Origin: Trichobilharzia regenti
Lineage: Eukaryota > Platyhelminthes > Trematoda > Strigeidida > Schistosomatidae
Assembly (NCBI GenBank): GCA_944472135.2
Contig: OX235262.1
Coordinates: 85,162,903-85,226,902, forward strand
Direction: 5' to 3'
DNA: 64,000 nucleotides
The notes below the pieces were generated by a model. The model ran no database searches. It saw only the letters and a program-made list of their open reading frames with translations, and was not told the origin of the DNA. Of this stretch, positions 31,745-42,310 are shown piece by piece; position 1 is the stretch's first letter; each line of letters opens with the position of its first letter. A program made the translations under genes and the position numbers.

Positions 31745-33085
31745 GGGAATTTTTTTCGGTCTTACTAGATCGTGCTTCCTTGGGATTGCACAGTCGTAGT
31801 AAAAGCCAAATCACTGAACTCATTTTCTTATCCTAATAAAATAGAATGAGAATCTTTGATCAGCTCGCGATATCTACGTAGGAACTTTTTGTGCTGCAAG
31901 GAGAGGCCATCTACACCTTTACTTATGTCACTGTTGGTGAACATTGAATAGTTTGTTTGTTTGTTTGTTCAAAGTGGTCTCCATTTGGCGGGAGACAAGA
32001 GGGCTGTCACCGCTTAATTGTGTACTGATTGGCAGAAGATTGGAGAAGTGCGATCAGAAGTGTTGTTGCATATTATATCAACGTTTATTTACAGACTTCA
32101 TCACTGATTAACCACTTTAAATCTGATTCTTTATCGCTTTTGTTGTTCCGCGCTGGTTACAGTGCATAGTCAACTACGTATTAAGCTTAATCTTCTGAAA
32201 CCGGCAATAGTTCCAGGATCTCAGCGACCTGGATAACTGACAACTCTAATAAACTGAAGTTTCAGAACTTGTATCAGATTTATAACAATTATATTAGGTA
32301 TTATGGCTAATCATGCGTAAGTTACTTGTATATTAAGAATCTTTGGTGAATTCTTCAAGTCCACTCCTTTGCGAAAGAAAACAGCAAAAAAAGGTAAATG
32401 ATATCAGTCATGGAGAAAACTGGGAACAAAATGGTTACAAAGCATTTTTTGTTTTTAAACTTAAAAGCAATTTAGTGGAAATTCCTAATTAAGTGTTTAT
32501 AAAAGCACACGAACCAGAAGAGGAAATAATTACTTTTCAATTGGGTTTTCACCAAAGACTGTACATTTATTAATCTGTGTACAAATTAACTATCTATCTA
32601 GTGTTGATAAGCTAATTAAAAATAATTTACTAGTATCGCAATTCCAGTGGGGGTAAATACAACAGAAACTAAAAACTGGAAATTATTACAGAGTAGTAAT
32701 TGTTACTAATTGAATAGGGGTGTGGAATGGGGAAGATAAATGAGTCGTTTTGTTCAGTAGGTCGACTAAATCCATTTGCAGCCATGTTTTTCGTTGTGAA
32801 GAGGAATATTTCTGAAAACTTTTACTGGCATGTACATGTTTTATCAAAGGAAATTCATTCAGTCTGATGTGGAGTGATCCTTCATCGTAAACAGAAACTC
32901 AAATGTGAATGAACAGATGAAAGGGGGAGATTTATGTGTGGATAACTATTTTCACAATATTAGTGTTTAATTTATATAGATAAATGTTAATGTGAAGATA
33001 GTGGCTTGATGAAAGGGAGATATCTCATAATAAAATTCATAAAAGTAGTCGAAATTCCCGCTCGAATGTATTAACTAAGTATCAC
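31745..33085. other. No recognisable feature
   Basis: AT-rich anonymous DNA including a (GTTT)n tract near 31950-31970. Confidence 0.4.
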
Positions 33086-33104
33086 GTTCACTTGTATCCC
33101 TCAG

Positions 33105-33152
33105 GGATGTTCACTGTCTGGTCATTTCCACAAGTATCATATAGTTACCCAG
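33105..33152 (+). CDS. Possible 48-nt internal micro-exon (low confidence)
   Basis: A pyrimidine-rich acceptor ends TATCCCTCAG at 33104 and a consensus donor GTAAGT begins at 33153. The 48 nt between have length divisible by three and read GCSLSGHFHKYHIVTQ in one frame. Symmetric micro-exons are a known hallmark of schistosome micro-exon genes. A second frame also reads through and on to 33340. No neighbouring exon is identified, so this may be chance. Confidence 0.2.
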
Positions 33153-33394
33153 GTAAGTTCCACTATCTAGGCGGAAATACTTTTGTCTCACTTCGAAATG
33201 TGGCTAATGTCTGTAGAAGATCTGGCTCTATGAATGGAACTTTTCCTGCTTCAAGATTCACCTCTGTATATGCACACATATTTTTAGACAGAAAAGTTAT
33301 TTCTGCAAAGGTGTTAATAGTAATAACTTCCGTACTTTAGAAAATCAAATATCCATTTTTACTCCCATATGTCGGATTCAGATAAAAAGGGATA

Positions 33395-34195
33395 GCGAGT
33401 TCTTGTGGCTAGTGTTAATCTTTGAAATAAGTATCTTTGAAAAGATCTGAATAGTCTTTGAAAACGTTCACTGACGGAGTTGATATCACTTGATCGGGTA
33501 AGTAATTGCAATCATTGAGCACTCTGTGTGAGGATCTAAATTCCACACGCATTTTATTTGTCCTCCGTTTGAGCACCTTCAGTGGTGACCCTGCCAAGCT
33601 ATCCTAGAAGGGGAACAAAGGTCAGAAAAGTCAACACCCAAATAACTCTTTAATATACAGTATGCCAAAATAAAGTCACCCCTTCCTTCGGGATGATAAT
33701 GGGAAGAGGTATAAATGTTGCATCCTTATATCATAATGAAGGGGAAAGTATCCCTGACTAATTTATTTCTTACTATTTGTACTCTTTCCAAGACTGGTGC
33801 CTCCTTTTTGAAGCATGGAGTAGCCACTATTATATAGTATTTTAGGTGAGGCTTGACATGTATTGCGTAGAGTACCTTAAACACAGACTCATCCAAGTGT
33901 TTAAAACCTCTTCAAAGTTGCCGTAACATTCGAAAAGCTTTAGCCACAACTGTACACCAAAATGCGATTGTTTTCAAATCACGACTGACAATAATCCCTT
34001 AGTCTTCTGATCTCCCAACATTAGGTAGTTCTTTGTCCCTTACAGAGTACGATGTGCAAGACCTCTGAACTGAGTTCATTACCGTGCTTCTTCTGGAATT
34101 GATTTTCCAACCCCAGAGGTTAGACCACTCAGTTAACTTATCTGAACTGCCTCATAAGACTTGCAGTTTTCCAAATCTTAATACCGTCCTAAAAT
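33395..34195 (-). pseudogene. CR1-like LINE, RT C-terminal region, frameshifted
   Basis: Read on the minus strand across frames: LTEWSNLWGWKINSR near 34140, SVRDKELPNVGRSED and GIIVSRDLK near 34050-33980, AKAFRMLRQL and GFKHLDESVFKVLYAI near 33950-33860, KPHLKYYI, VLERVQ near 33780, SYLGVDFSDLF near 33640, and KVLKRRTNKMRVEFRSSHRVLND at 33590-33500. This order (RT thumb, connection and C-terminal LRTNKLR-RVVNDWN-like block) is that of CR1/Jockey-group LINEs such as schistosome SR1/SR3-type elements, and it is unlike the RTE family. The catalytic core is absent. The copy is old and broken. Confidence 0.75.
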
Positions 34196-34244
34196 AATCA
34201 TAAACATAAGGTAAGAGTTTTCGTAAGTTCGTTTGCGCACAACA

Positions 34245-35145
34245 GCATATTTGTTTCACAATCGGTTCCTGGTCGGTTCGCTCCCAGAGATTCATCCCTG
34301 TTGCTGATCTTTACTGGCCATCTGATCTTGAGCATTGAGCGAAGACAACTGTTAATGAAGGTCTGTAGTTGGTTTGAGATGCCCTTTATGATGCTCCAAG
34401 TCTCTGATCCAACCGTATTGTAGCACTGACTTCACATTGCAGTTGAAAATCCGGAGTGCTGTTGACCTCCACACAGACTTGAGAGTAATGAAAGCTTGTC
34501 TTGCTTTCCCGACGATCCTCACTTTGATATCCTCATCAGTTTGTCTACCTGTAGTTGAAACGATGCTTCCCTGGTAGGTAGGTAAAGGAGGTTGTTTCTT
34601 TCAGGTTCCTCCCATTTATGCTGATTGCTGTTTGTTGTTGTTGTTACAGCTGCTGTTGGCCAGGAATCTTCATCACCTCTGTTTTCACTATGTTCACCTG
34701 GAGTCCTCCTATCTTTGGTGCTTCTTCTGCCAGCTTGTTGCTTTTCACTTGCATATCTTCCAGTTTGTGGGAAATCAGACAAATATCATCGGCGAAGTCA
34801 AGATCCTCTAAGTGTTTTGTGTGGGTCCATTTTATGCCGCTTTCTTCGTTGCCTGGCCCGCTGTCTGTCGCATTATCCAATCTACTGCAATCAGGAAAAT
34901 CATTGGAGATAGTAGGCAGCCAGCTTATCTTACTCCCGTCCTCACTTCGAAGGCTTCCGTAAGCTTCCCGCTGTGGATCACTTGGCATGCAGCATTTTCG
35001 TATAACTGTTGGATGAGATGTATAATTGTCGATGGGACCCGTAGTAGCGAAGTAGTTGCCAATAGCCTCTCGATCGACACTGTCGAAGGCCATTTCAAAG
35101 TCGATGAAGTTGAGTGAGGTGGAGAGGTGACTACCATTCCAAGGT
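34245..35145 (-). pseudogene. RTE internal fragment (copy R7)
   Basis: The minus strand contains SLNFIDFEMAFDSVDRE (35120-35070), GKLTEAFEVRTGV, ICLIS with LDFADDIC near 34795, and the thumb and C-terminal part down to GREXWERTDQEP-like words near 34270. The 3' terminal 200 bp and the AAT tail are missing, so it lost its 3' end after insertion or was rearranged. Four-base insertions relative to the intact copy are clear at 34287-34298, 34405-34420 and 34569-34583. Confidence 0.85.
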
Positions 35146-35451
35146 TTAATCGACATGGGTTTAATTAAAACGATATCAAACAAAAACGTTAACTACACTG
35201 AACTAATTTCATCACTGCATCTAAACTCATTTTAATCTGTGGAAATAATCACTTAAAATCACTAGAGATTTTATCGCTGTTTCTTCAGCTTGAGCATATG
35301 CGGGATTGACATCAAATTAGTAAGTTGATTGAATCTGATCAAAATAATTTTCCATGTTTTTCCCTATCATTAAACAGATGTTAGCTGCATATTGTCATCT
35401 CATAGACAAGCGAGTGTGTGTTGCTGAAATTATTTATTAACTAACTAACGT

Positions 35452-35693
35452 TGTGCGTCGGTGGCATATCGGTTAGGACGTTCGCCGACTATGTACATGG
35501 TCCGGGGTTCGATCTCCGACCACGGACGCACTCCCGACATATCGCTAAGCCAGAAATAATGCTGGTAAGGAGGAAAGGTTGGGCATGAGGCTAACAGTCC
35601 CATCTTGTAAAATTAATAATAAACACTGCTACAGAAACTTCAAGCCTCTAGCTTTAAGTCTTTTGTTCCACTAGGAATGTGAAGGAAAAAAAA
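35452..35693 (+). repeat. SINE-A, well preserved
   Basis: GTGCGTCGGTGGCATATCGG opens the tRNA-like head. The B box GGTTCGATCTC is at about 35506-35516. Body: CAGAAATAATGCTGGTAAGG, AGGAAAGGTTGGGC. 3' end: TTTTGTTCCACTAGGAATGTGAAGGAAAAA, matching the 3.6-kb copy. Confidence 0.85.
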
Positions 35694-35957
35694 GCTAACG
35701 AATCAAGTGACTTTTATTTACTTTTGTATGAACTTGATAAATTTAGTCCACGAAATAGAGTTGAGTATAGTTCAACAATGCAAAATTTGGAAGAAAAAAC
35801 TGGCTCTTAAAGGTAGAAAGAGGTATAATAAGGAAGGAAATTGAGACACAACTCTAACAGATTGATTATCTATAGACGTTAGTTGAAATTGTGGATTTTA
35901 TTTAAGCATTCATTATATATATATATGTATATTCCCATTTTTAATATTAGAACAAGA

Positions 35958-36010
35958 CATATAAGCGAACAATATTGTTTTCAATTAGATCTTCTTCAGG
36001 CTTTACTCTA
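35958..36010 (-). ncRNA. Hammerhead ribozyme motif in PLE 3' terminal region
   Basis: On the minus strand: stem I GTAAAGC (36006-36000) with GCTTAT (35966-35961), core CTGAAGA (35999-35993), GATCTAATT, GAAA (35982-35979), palindrome ACAATATTGT (35978-35969), UC. The only core change is at position 7 of the hammerhead numbering (T to A), a position known to tolerate substitution. It lies about 330 bp downstream of the minus-strand PLE ORF. Confidence 0.75.
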
Positions 36011-36348
36011 ATTTACATAGATTTATATATAAAAATTTTAACCCATGACGGTGATTTTTTGGATCAAATAATAATAATAATGTGGTAAATGTTTTGAACG
36101 TAGTTAATAACGATGATTATAATGATAACAAAATATCCATAATAAGGTTTATGCAGGTGGCGATAAGAATAACCAAGGTAGTAATATACTTTTATGTAGA
36201 CAATTCAATAAATAAATTAGGTCAAATCCTAAAAGTTGCGTAATACTAAAGGTGAAGTGGGTAGATAATCAGAGTTTAAGTAAACATCATGAAAGTACGA
36301 AGGAGATGGAAAATAAGAAAGGGTGGGAGGATTTTCAATAGAATTCAC

Positions 36349-37560
36349 CTAGGCAAAGCAAGGGAGAGACAAAGGTAGAACAAACTTCGTTTGTATGCAA
36401 AGACTAGGATTGTTCTCTCGAATTTCCATAGCTTCGGCTATGTGTAAAAGACGGGTTTGAATTCCTTTCGAAAGGCTCGATGGAATGCGATCGATAACTT
36501 TGAAGGCATTAATTATGTCCACTTGGTGACCGCTACCAATCAAATGAGCCAAAATAGAACTTCGTATGAATTTTATTTGACCTTTTCCGAACCATGAAGG
36601 GAGATGCTCATTAATGCGTTTGTTAAGCTGTCTAGTTGTTCGCCCTATATAACTTTCTTCACAGGAGCAACTAAATTTTTAGAAACACATAGAAGTGGCA
36701 CAGCTAAATAGCTTGTCTTTCCCTTGAGCAATCATAATTGGTCGGCTGGAAAATGACAAACAAAGGGTAGCGGCAGTACAAGTCCGTTTTATCGCTCTCG
36801 ATTATCTCAAATGTAAGCCTTCGCTAGCCACGTCCCCATTAAATTGCAATTTCATGAACAGTTGTTTCTTTCAACTGTTGTCAGTTTCTCTTTATTGTGC
36901 CTGATGTTCATGTATCTCCTTACAAATCTACTAGGATAACCCATTCGGACCAACGTATTTTGGATGTATCTTCACTCATTTTGTAGGGAGTCATCTGTAC
37001 AGAAATGTCTTGCTCTATTCGAGAGGCATCTACCTAATTGACTTTGTACCGGATTGGTACAAAACTGAGGAAATGAGTATACTGTCCTACAGATGTTAGC
37101 TTTCTATACACATCTCTCTTGAGTAAACCATCCTCTCTTCTACTCAATTTGACGTCATGGAAATTTAGTCTACCATCATGTTCTTCTTCACAAGTGAAGA
37201 TGAACGATGGATGTGCATCATTAAATTTTATCAACATTTCATTCTTGTCAACTTTCACATCAAGAATAATAAATGTATCATGACATAGCGAAAATAAGAA
37301 TCAGTTTTATCTATCTCGTGTTTCAATGAACCATTTTCAACCTGAGCAAGAAAGAAATCTGCCAAAATCGGCCCCAATGGAGAACCCATGGCAATACCGT
37401 CCATTTATCTCTAATAAAGGTTGTTGAATATGAAGTGTACATTCATAGTACATCTTAAAAGCAACTGTTTTAGACTAATAACTGGAATTCCGATGTCAAA
37501 CTGTTTTTCTAGTATCTGCCAACATATGAATTCTACAGTCCCCATAAGTGGTACATTAGT
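36349..37560 (-). pseudogene. Penelope-like element, RT plus GIY-YIG, broken
   Basis: On the minus strand, RT upstream motifs NVPLMGTVEFICWQI and SLKQLLLRC lie at 37555-37450. DGIAMGSPLGPILADFF follows at 37402-37350. The catalytic block near 37290 reads RYVMIH because one base is missing, which shifts the frame inside the YVDD motif. LIKFNDAHPSFIFTCEEE and RREDGLLKRDVYRK follow at 37230-37100. The endonuclease has FSCSCEESYIG-type sequence near 36690-36650 and ends AFKVIDRIPSS...LCIQTKFVLPLSLP at 36480-36360. It is 5'-truncated at about 37560, where an inverted copy of its own 3' region begins. Confidence 0.87.
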
Positions 37561-37695
37561 AAATTTACCACATTATTATTATTATTTGATCCACAAAATC
37601 ACCATCATCGGTTAAAATTTTTGATATATAAATCTATGTAAATTAAAGTTGGGCCTGGAGAAGGTCCAATTGAAAACAATATTGTTACTTGTATT
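37550..37695 (+). repeat. Inverted copy of PLE 3' terminal region with decayed hammerhead
   Basis: TTTACCACATTATTATTATT and the following 120 bp match the reverse complement of 36100-35960. The hammerhead here reads GGGC, CTGGAGA, AGGTCCAATT, GAAA, ACAATATTGT, TA, so the first core block and stem I are damaged. It shares its first bases with the end of the truncated ORF (AAATTTACC), a possible microhomology joint. Confidence 0.8.
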
Positions 37696-37699
37696 TCTT

Positions 37700-38280
37700 G
37701 TTCTGATATATGTATATATATTTCAACATTTGTTAATAAGTCATTTTATCAAAATCTTAAAGATTTCTATGGATAACTTAAGAGACGCCCAGTATTTCTC
37801 AGATAAAAATAGCCATACTTATATGTCAATGTTATCCAACCTTCAAAAGATTTTTTCTCCAGAAATGGAAATCTCTCAAAAAATTACAACGCAACAGACA
37901 AAGTAGTTACAAGCGGCAGTTTTGTACTGTAAAATATGACGTCATAAGTAGGGCTACACAATTACTTCACTACGTCACACATATTTCCTAAAAACTAGTT
38001 CACGAATATTTTCAACTCAAACTGGATAGCCTTCTAAAGGTTATGTAATTTCAAAACTCCTGCAGAATTGGTTTGATTCAACTTTGCACAAATGTTTGTT
38101 TCCATAAATACAAATGAAAATGAATCCCTTAATTACCTGGTGGTAAATGCATAATCCCTTTTTGAATTATGTAGGTCAAATTTCTGAAGCTTTTCAAAGG
38201 AATTCTTCAAAGTTTATTGCATTTTTAATGGTTTGTATGCAGGGCTTTAGTTGATTTTAATCAAGATTGTGTCACACATA
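37700..38280. other. No recognisable feature
   Basis: Anonymous AT-rich DNA. The ORF at 37649-37906 begins inside the PLE terminal copy and has no recognisable motif. Confidence 0.4.
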
Positions 38281-38284
38281 CACC

Positions 38285-38400
38285 CCAGTTAGAGAAGTAA
38301 GCAGCCTTTAACAGCTGTTTCGTTAAGACTAGATACTCTTCAACAGTATACACCCATGACCCTACTTTGCTAACATTCTACTTGTAAGTTATTCGATTGT
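38285..38400 (-). repeat. SINE-B hammerhead tail, diverged
   Basis: On the minus strand: GTATACTGTTGAAGAGTATC, TAGTCTTAACGAAACAGCTG. GAAA and palindrome CAGCTG remain. Confidence 0.55.
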
Positions 38401-38552
38401 AATCTAAACGCTGATACATTTTGGTATAATTTTTGCCAACATGCATGTATTTTCATCAATAACTAGCGTAAGACTTTTAAAAATACAATGAAAATATGTA
38501 ATTCCTCACAAAATGAGTTTTCTTCAAGCCTACATTTATCACCTCAAAAAAA

Positions 38553-38955
38553 AACCACGGACCTTCATTAACAGCTGTCTTCGCTCAATACTCAAGATCA
38601 GATGGCTGGCCAGAAAAGATCAGCAACAGGGATCTCTGGGAGCGAACCGACCAGGAACCGATTGTGAAACAAATAAGCAGGAAGAAATGGAAGTGGATTG
38701 AATGGCCATACTCTGAGGAAACCATCAAGTGAGTGACATCACTAGACAAGCCATTGCTCGAGTGGAACCCGAAAGGGAAGTGGCGATTTGGTGGTCAGTG
38801 CGAGGATGACTTGGAGGAGGTCATGTGAAGAGGAGATGAAGGTGTGTGGGCAGACTTGAGCCAGGTGAAAACTCTAGCAGAGAACCAAACGCAATGGAGG
38901 CACGCGGCTGAAGCCCTATGTTCCTCTAGGTATTAAAAGAAACAATAGTAATAAT
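38553..38955 (+). pseudogene. RTE 3' end fragment (copy R8)
   Basis: It starts at ACGGACCTTCATTAACAGC and ends GAAGCCCTATGTTCCTCTAG with an (AAT)n tail near 38945. It carries the same 4-nt insertions as copy R1 (for example GGCTGGCCAG at 38603, AAGTGAGTGACATC near 38728, GCCATTGCTCGAG near 38750), so it belongs to the same defective subfamily. Strongly 5'-truncated. Confidence 0.85.
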
Positions 38956-38959
38956 AATA

Positions 38960-39490
38960 CATTTGTCAAAGTAGATAGTATTTTTAATAGTTAATTAATC
39001 ATTCTTATTTAATAATTTCTATTTTTTTTCTTTTAATTACTTCATCAGTTTTATATTGCTTTGCTACTGCCACGCTAAAGTAAACTGAATTCATTCACAA
39101 TAACAATTTCTCCTAAATTTCATTATAAAATCATTTTTGTAATCACTGTGAATTTTGGACTAACTTCTAACAATATTTAGTAATTGAATAAACATTCATG
39201 ATGAGAGTGAATTATTTATCAGAAGAAATTTATCACTAATTTTATCATCTGAATTTACTAAAATTTATGGCAGGAAAATGTTTTGCATTCACTTTCACAC
39301 GATTTATACTCTTCGTATTGTTTTAGATGATTATCTTTTTTTCATTTTACAAAAATATGAGTGTCACTCATATATATAAACCTAAAAATTCTCTTAGAAT
39401 TTCATTAACAGATGAAATAAAGCACTAAGTGTATATTTAGGTCGCTGAGTTTTGAAATATTTTATGATCTTAAAATTGTTATTTGTTTTA
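38960..39490. other. No recognisable feature
   Basis: AT-rich anonymous DNA. Confidence 0.45.
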
Positions 39491-39496
39491 AATTCA

Positions 39497-39740
39497 GTAT
39501 TGATTTTCCCATTGACTGACTGTATAGAAATGTTCGGCCTCTGTGGCCACGCTGATTCCTACTACGGACACTAAGACGATGTTTGGAGATTAACTGGAAA
39601 TAATTTTGGCGTATGTTTGAAACGATGGGTAGTGTGTCAAAATATCAATGGAAAAGCAGGCACATCCTGATGACGAATCCTAAAAAGGACGAAATGCGAA
39701 TCATGGATTCCACAGCTAGTTACCATCCACTAAAAATGAC
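39497..39740 (+). repeat. Sm-alpha-like repeat with degenerate hammerhead
   Basis: The body (GATTTTCCCATTGACTGAC, TATAGAAATGTTCGGCCTC, TTAACTGG) matches 48260-48375. The hammerhead at about 39656-39712 reads GCAGGCACATC, CTGATGA (39667-39673), CGAATCC, TAAAAA, GGAC, GAAA, TGCG, AATC, ATGGATTCCAC. This follows the published schistosome satellite hammerhead (GTCC-loop-GGAC stem II and 3' CTGGATTCCAC). Both core blocks are present, but stem II is shifted by inserted bases and stem I has lost three bases, so activity is doubtful. Confidence 0.75.
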
Positions 39741-39744
39741 CTCA

Positions 39745-40160
39745 AAAGTGTATCCATAGCACATAGATCTAAACATTTGACTTCAAACCCTTGTTTTAGG
39801 TTAAAGCAATACTGTATAGTTCACCAGTTTTTTAAGTTGTGTTAACTGCGTAAACTATCATTTTTCTGTTTTAATAATCATGATGGCTTTCTCCAAATAA
39901 AACTTCTGATACAGTGTAGAATTGTCGGAGAATTTACATTTAGGAACTCACAAATATACATAATGTAAACTGGGAAAACTTGATGTCAAGATGATAATTC
40001 CTTGAGACCCATCTTAAATTATGATGATTTATGGTCTTCTAGTAGTTACAAATACAGCGAAATAGAGAAAGGCTAACGTTGAAATACCGATTTTAGTTAG
40101 GTGATAGATCGTCATAAAGTCAAGAGGCTTCTTTGTATTCCAAAGGTCCTTAGTTTGTTC
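39745..40160. other. No recognisable feature
   Basis: Anonymous AT-rich DNA. Confidence 0.4.
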
Positions 40161-40164
40161 CCAT

Positions 40165-40300
40165 AGGAGGTCACGGTGAGTGATACTGAAGAGTTCCAAA
40201 CCAGAATAAAATAGCTATCCAATATTTTCTTATTTAAGTTGATTCTCCTACTAATACAGTTAGGGGTCGATGTTGAAATTAACCAAATCTCTGTAAACTA
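40165..40300 (+). repeat. SINE-B hammerhead tail, diverged
   Basis: GTGATACTGAAGAGTTCC, CAAACCAGAATAAAATAGC, TATCCAATATTTTC, then a decayed family tail ending AACTAACGTCTGAAAAT. Only the overall order is kept. Confidence 0.55.
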
Positions 40301-40454
40301 ACGTCTGAAAATTCGGTCTAGTAGTGGACTTATTTCAACTTTTTAAAACTGAATTTCTCTTAGAGAAAACTTGTTTACTTACTTACAGGCACTGCACGAA
40401 AGTTTGCGTTTAAAACCGGTGATCATTATTCAGGAATTTGAAATTAAGTATTGG

Positions 40455-40835
40455 TTTTTGTAAGGATTGATGCTCACTAGCGACTGGCCCTATTCAAGCA
40501 GTTAACCTGGGGCTCCAGTGGGAATCCGTGACCAGTAGGGCAAAACAGGTTGAAGGTGAGGCAGTAGCTCATCGAAGAAGACACTGTGAAGTGGTCGGGC
40601 TATATCATGAATTGATAGAAGTTAGAATTCATGGGCTGGCCATTGGATCTGGTTCTACTGGCTTAATTGTTTACGAGCTCGTTAACCTTGTAATCAAAAG
40701 GACGTGGGCGTGAACCGTGGGGGGGGTGCGTACAGGTGAGGAGTCCCAAACTAGGTTGACGAAACACCTGTCCAGTACTCCCAGATGGTTTTCCATCGGT
40801 TCTCTAAGTGATGTCAACTCCAACCAATTTGAAAC
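40455..40835 (+). repeat. SINE-B, near full length
   Basis: The 5' module GATGCTCACTAGCGACTGGC is followed by the tRNA-like head (TGGCTTAATTG near 40659; B-box-like GCGTGAACCGTGG near 40708) and a hammerhead at about 40726-40782: GTGCGTACAGGTGAGGAGTCC, CAAACTAGGTTGACGAAAC, ACCTGTCCAGTACTCCC. GAAA and stem I 3' strand are intact, and the tail AGTGATGTCAACTCC follows. The 61-codon ORF at 40528 is a repeat shadow. Confidence 0.78.
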
Positions 40836-41059
40836 CAGTTCACTTTTGATTTCATATTTACAACAGAAAGTAGTAAATTAGCTGTTAAAATAAATGTAAA
40901 TGCAAATGATCTGTGAACCAAGATATACTGAAGTGAAAAAAATATACTGCTTTTATGCAACTTCATTATGTGTCTAAATATATGTTATAAATGTGAAAAT
41001 ATTGGACATTCACGAAATTAAACTCATATATCTGTGACTATGCTACTGTAGTAAGTGTT

Positions 41060-41280
41060 TTACAGTAAATGCATGAGAACCATTTACGTGTTTCTGGGTC
41101 CTGTCCCCTGCCGACTTACCTTAAATCTCTGTCAGTAGGTAGTAAATCGGGTAAAGAAGGAAGGTTGAGCGCAACGCTAGCGACTTCGCCACTCTACTGA
41201 AACTTAAAATCTCAAGTTTGAAGCCTCAGGTTCCATTCAAAAGGCATAGGAATAAAGTAGAATAATTAATAATAATTGGA
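41060..41280 (+). repeat. SINE-A, diverged
   Basis: A remnant of the head is followed by GTAAAGAAGGAAGGTTGAGC, CTACTGAAACTTAAAATC and the tail GAAGCCTCAGGTTCCATTC with AAT repeats to 41280. Confidence 0.6.
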
Positions 41281-41284
41281 ATTG

Positions 41285-42105
41285 CTGAAAAGTGCCATCA
41301 TTGAACCACATACGCTCCTTCTTCTACATCTTCTAATGCGGATTTTCCATGAAATACACTTGTGTTAATGCTAAAATAAAAAGGAGAACGATCAAGTATG
41401 GTCTACGTTTTATAGTGTAATAAAATATGAGGACAATTGTAAAATTTCATGAGACGCATGTACAGAATTGTTCGAAATAAATGATTGTTTAATACACAAA
41501 AGTCTCTACTCTTATTCTAGCATTGTCAAGTGAAGTAAGAGTCTCTGACTTCAGTACACATCTGTTGCTTTTAACTTTAATTGAATATCACCTGTCACCT
41601 AAATTGTATCACAAAAAACATTAAAGTGATTAAGTGATTAAGACTTCATCAGGCTTCATGTAATTCTTATTTACATCTTAAGGAGAAATTAATAGTCTGA
41701 GATAAGAAAGTATTTTTTAAGACTATTTGACCAGGATTACTGACTTATGTTTGGTAAAAAGCTTACAGAAACCAAAATCTTAGTAGAAATGTGTGGGCTC
41801 TGTGGGTTTCAATGATCTTTAAAAGTCTAGCTTACTATATTTGCCACTAGAATTTTTAGTTCGTATGAAACAGATTTGGATAATTTAGCCAAGTGACCCA
41901 GAGAAAAGATACATAACATCTTGGTACTCATTAACTAACTTGTCTAGTGCAAAAGAAAGGAGTCAACTCCGTAATCTATATCACTAACCTTCTACTTGTT
42001 TGTATTGACTAATACTACTTCACGCCTCAATATACAACCTTAAAATTGGTGGATTTTCCAAACCATAAGAATATAATCAAAGTGAAAGCCGATACTGTCA
42101 TCAGT
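41285..42105. other. No recognisable feature
   Basis: Anonymous DNA. A minus-strand GAAGCCTGATGAAGTC at about 41645-41660 recalls the start of the PLE hammerhead but lacks its second core block. Confidence 0.4.
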
Positions 42106-42109
42106 CATG

Positions 42110-42310
42110 TAACAAAAGTAGCAATTCATATAAACTGTCATCAAGATTTCACCGAATAGTTCTAAAATCATTGAAAGCTAAGTGCGAAGTAGACGTGCAA
42201 AATTAGATGTGTTAAGTCTGGGCAAAATCGAAATAAGTAATTCCAACACTGTTTGAATGATAAATAGCACATATCACCAATTTGCATAACAGCTTGATCT
42301 TACAAATGAT
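42110..42310. repeat. Diverged repeat paired with 45235-45440
   Basis: Shared order: AAACTGTC(A/G)TCAAGATTT, CCGAATAGTT against CAGAATAGTT, GAAGTAGA, then AATCGAAATAAG against GATTGAAATGAG, GCAATTCCAA and AATTTGCATAACAG against AATTAACATAACAG. Family unknown. Confidence 0.5.

Noticed and set aside
41640..41670. Minus-strand AAGCCTGATGAAG like the start of a PLE hammerhead
   Set aside because: The GAAA block and palindromic stem III are missing; at most a very old PLE end.
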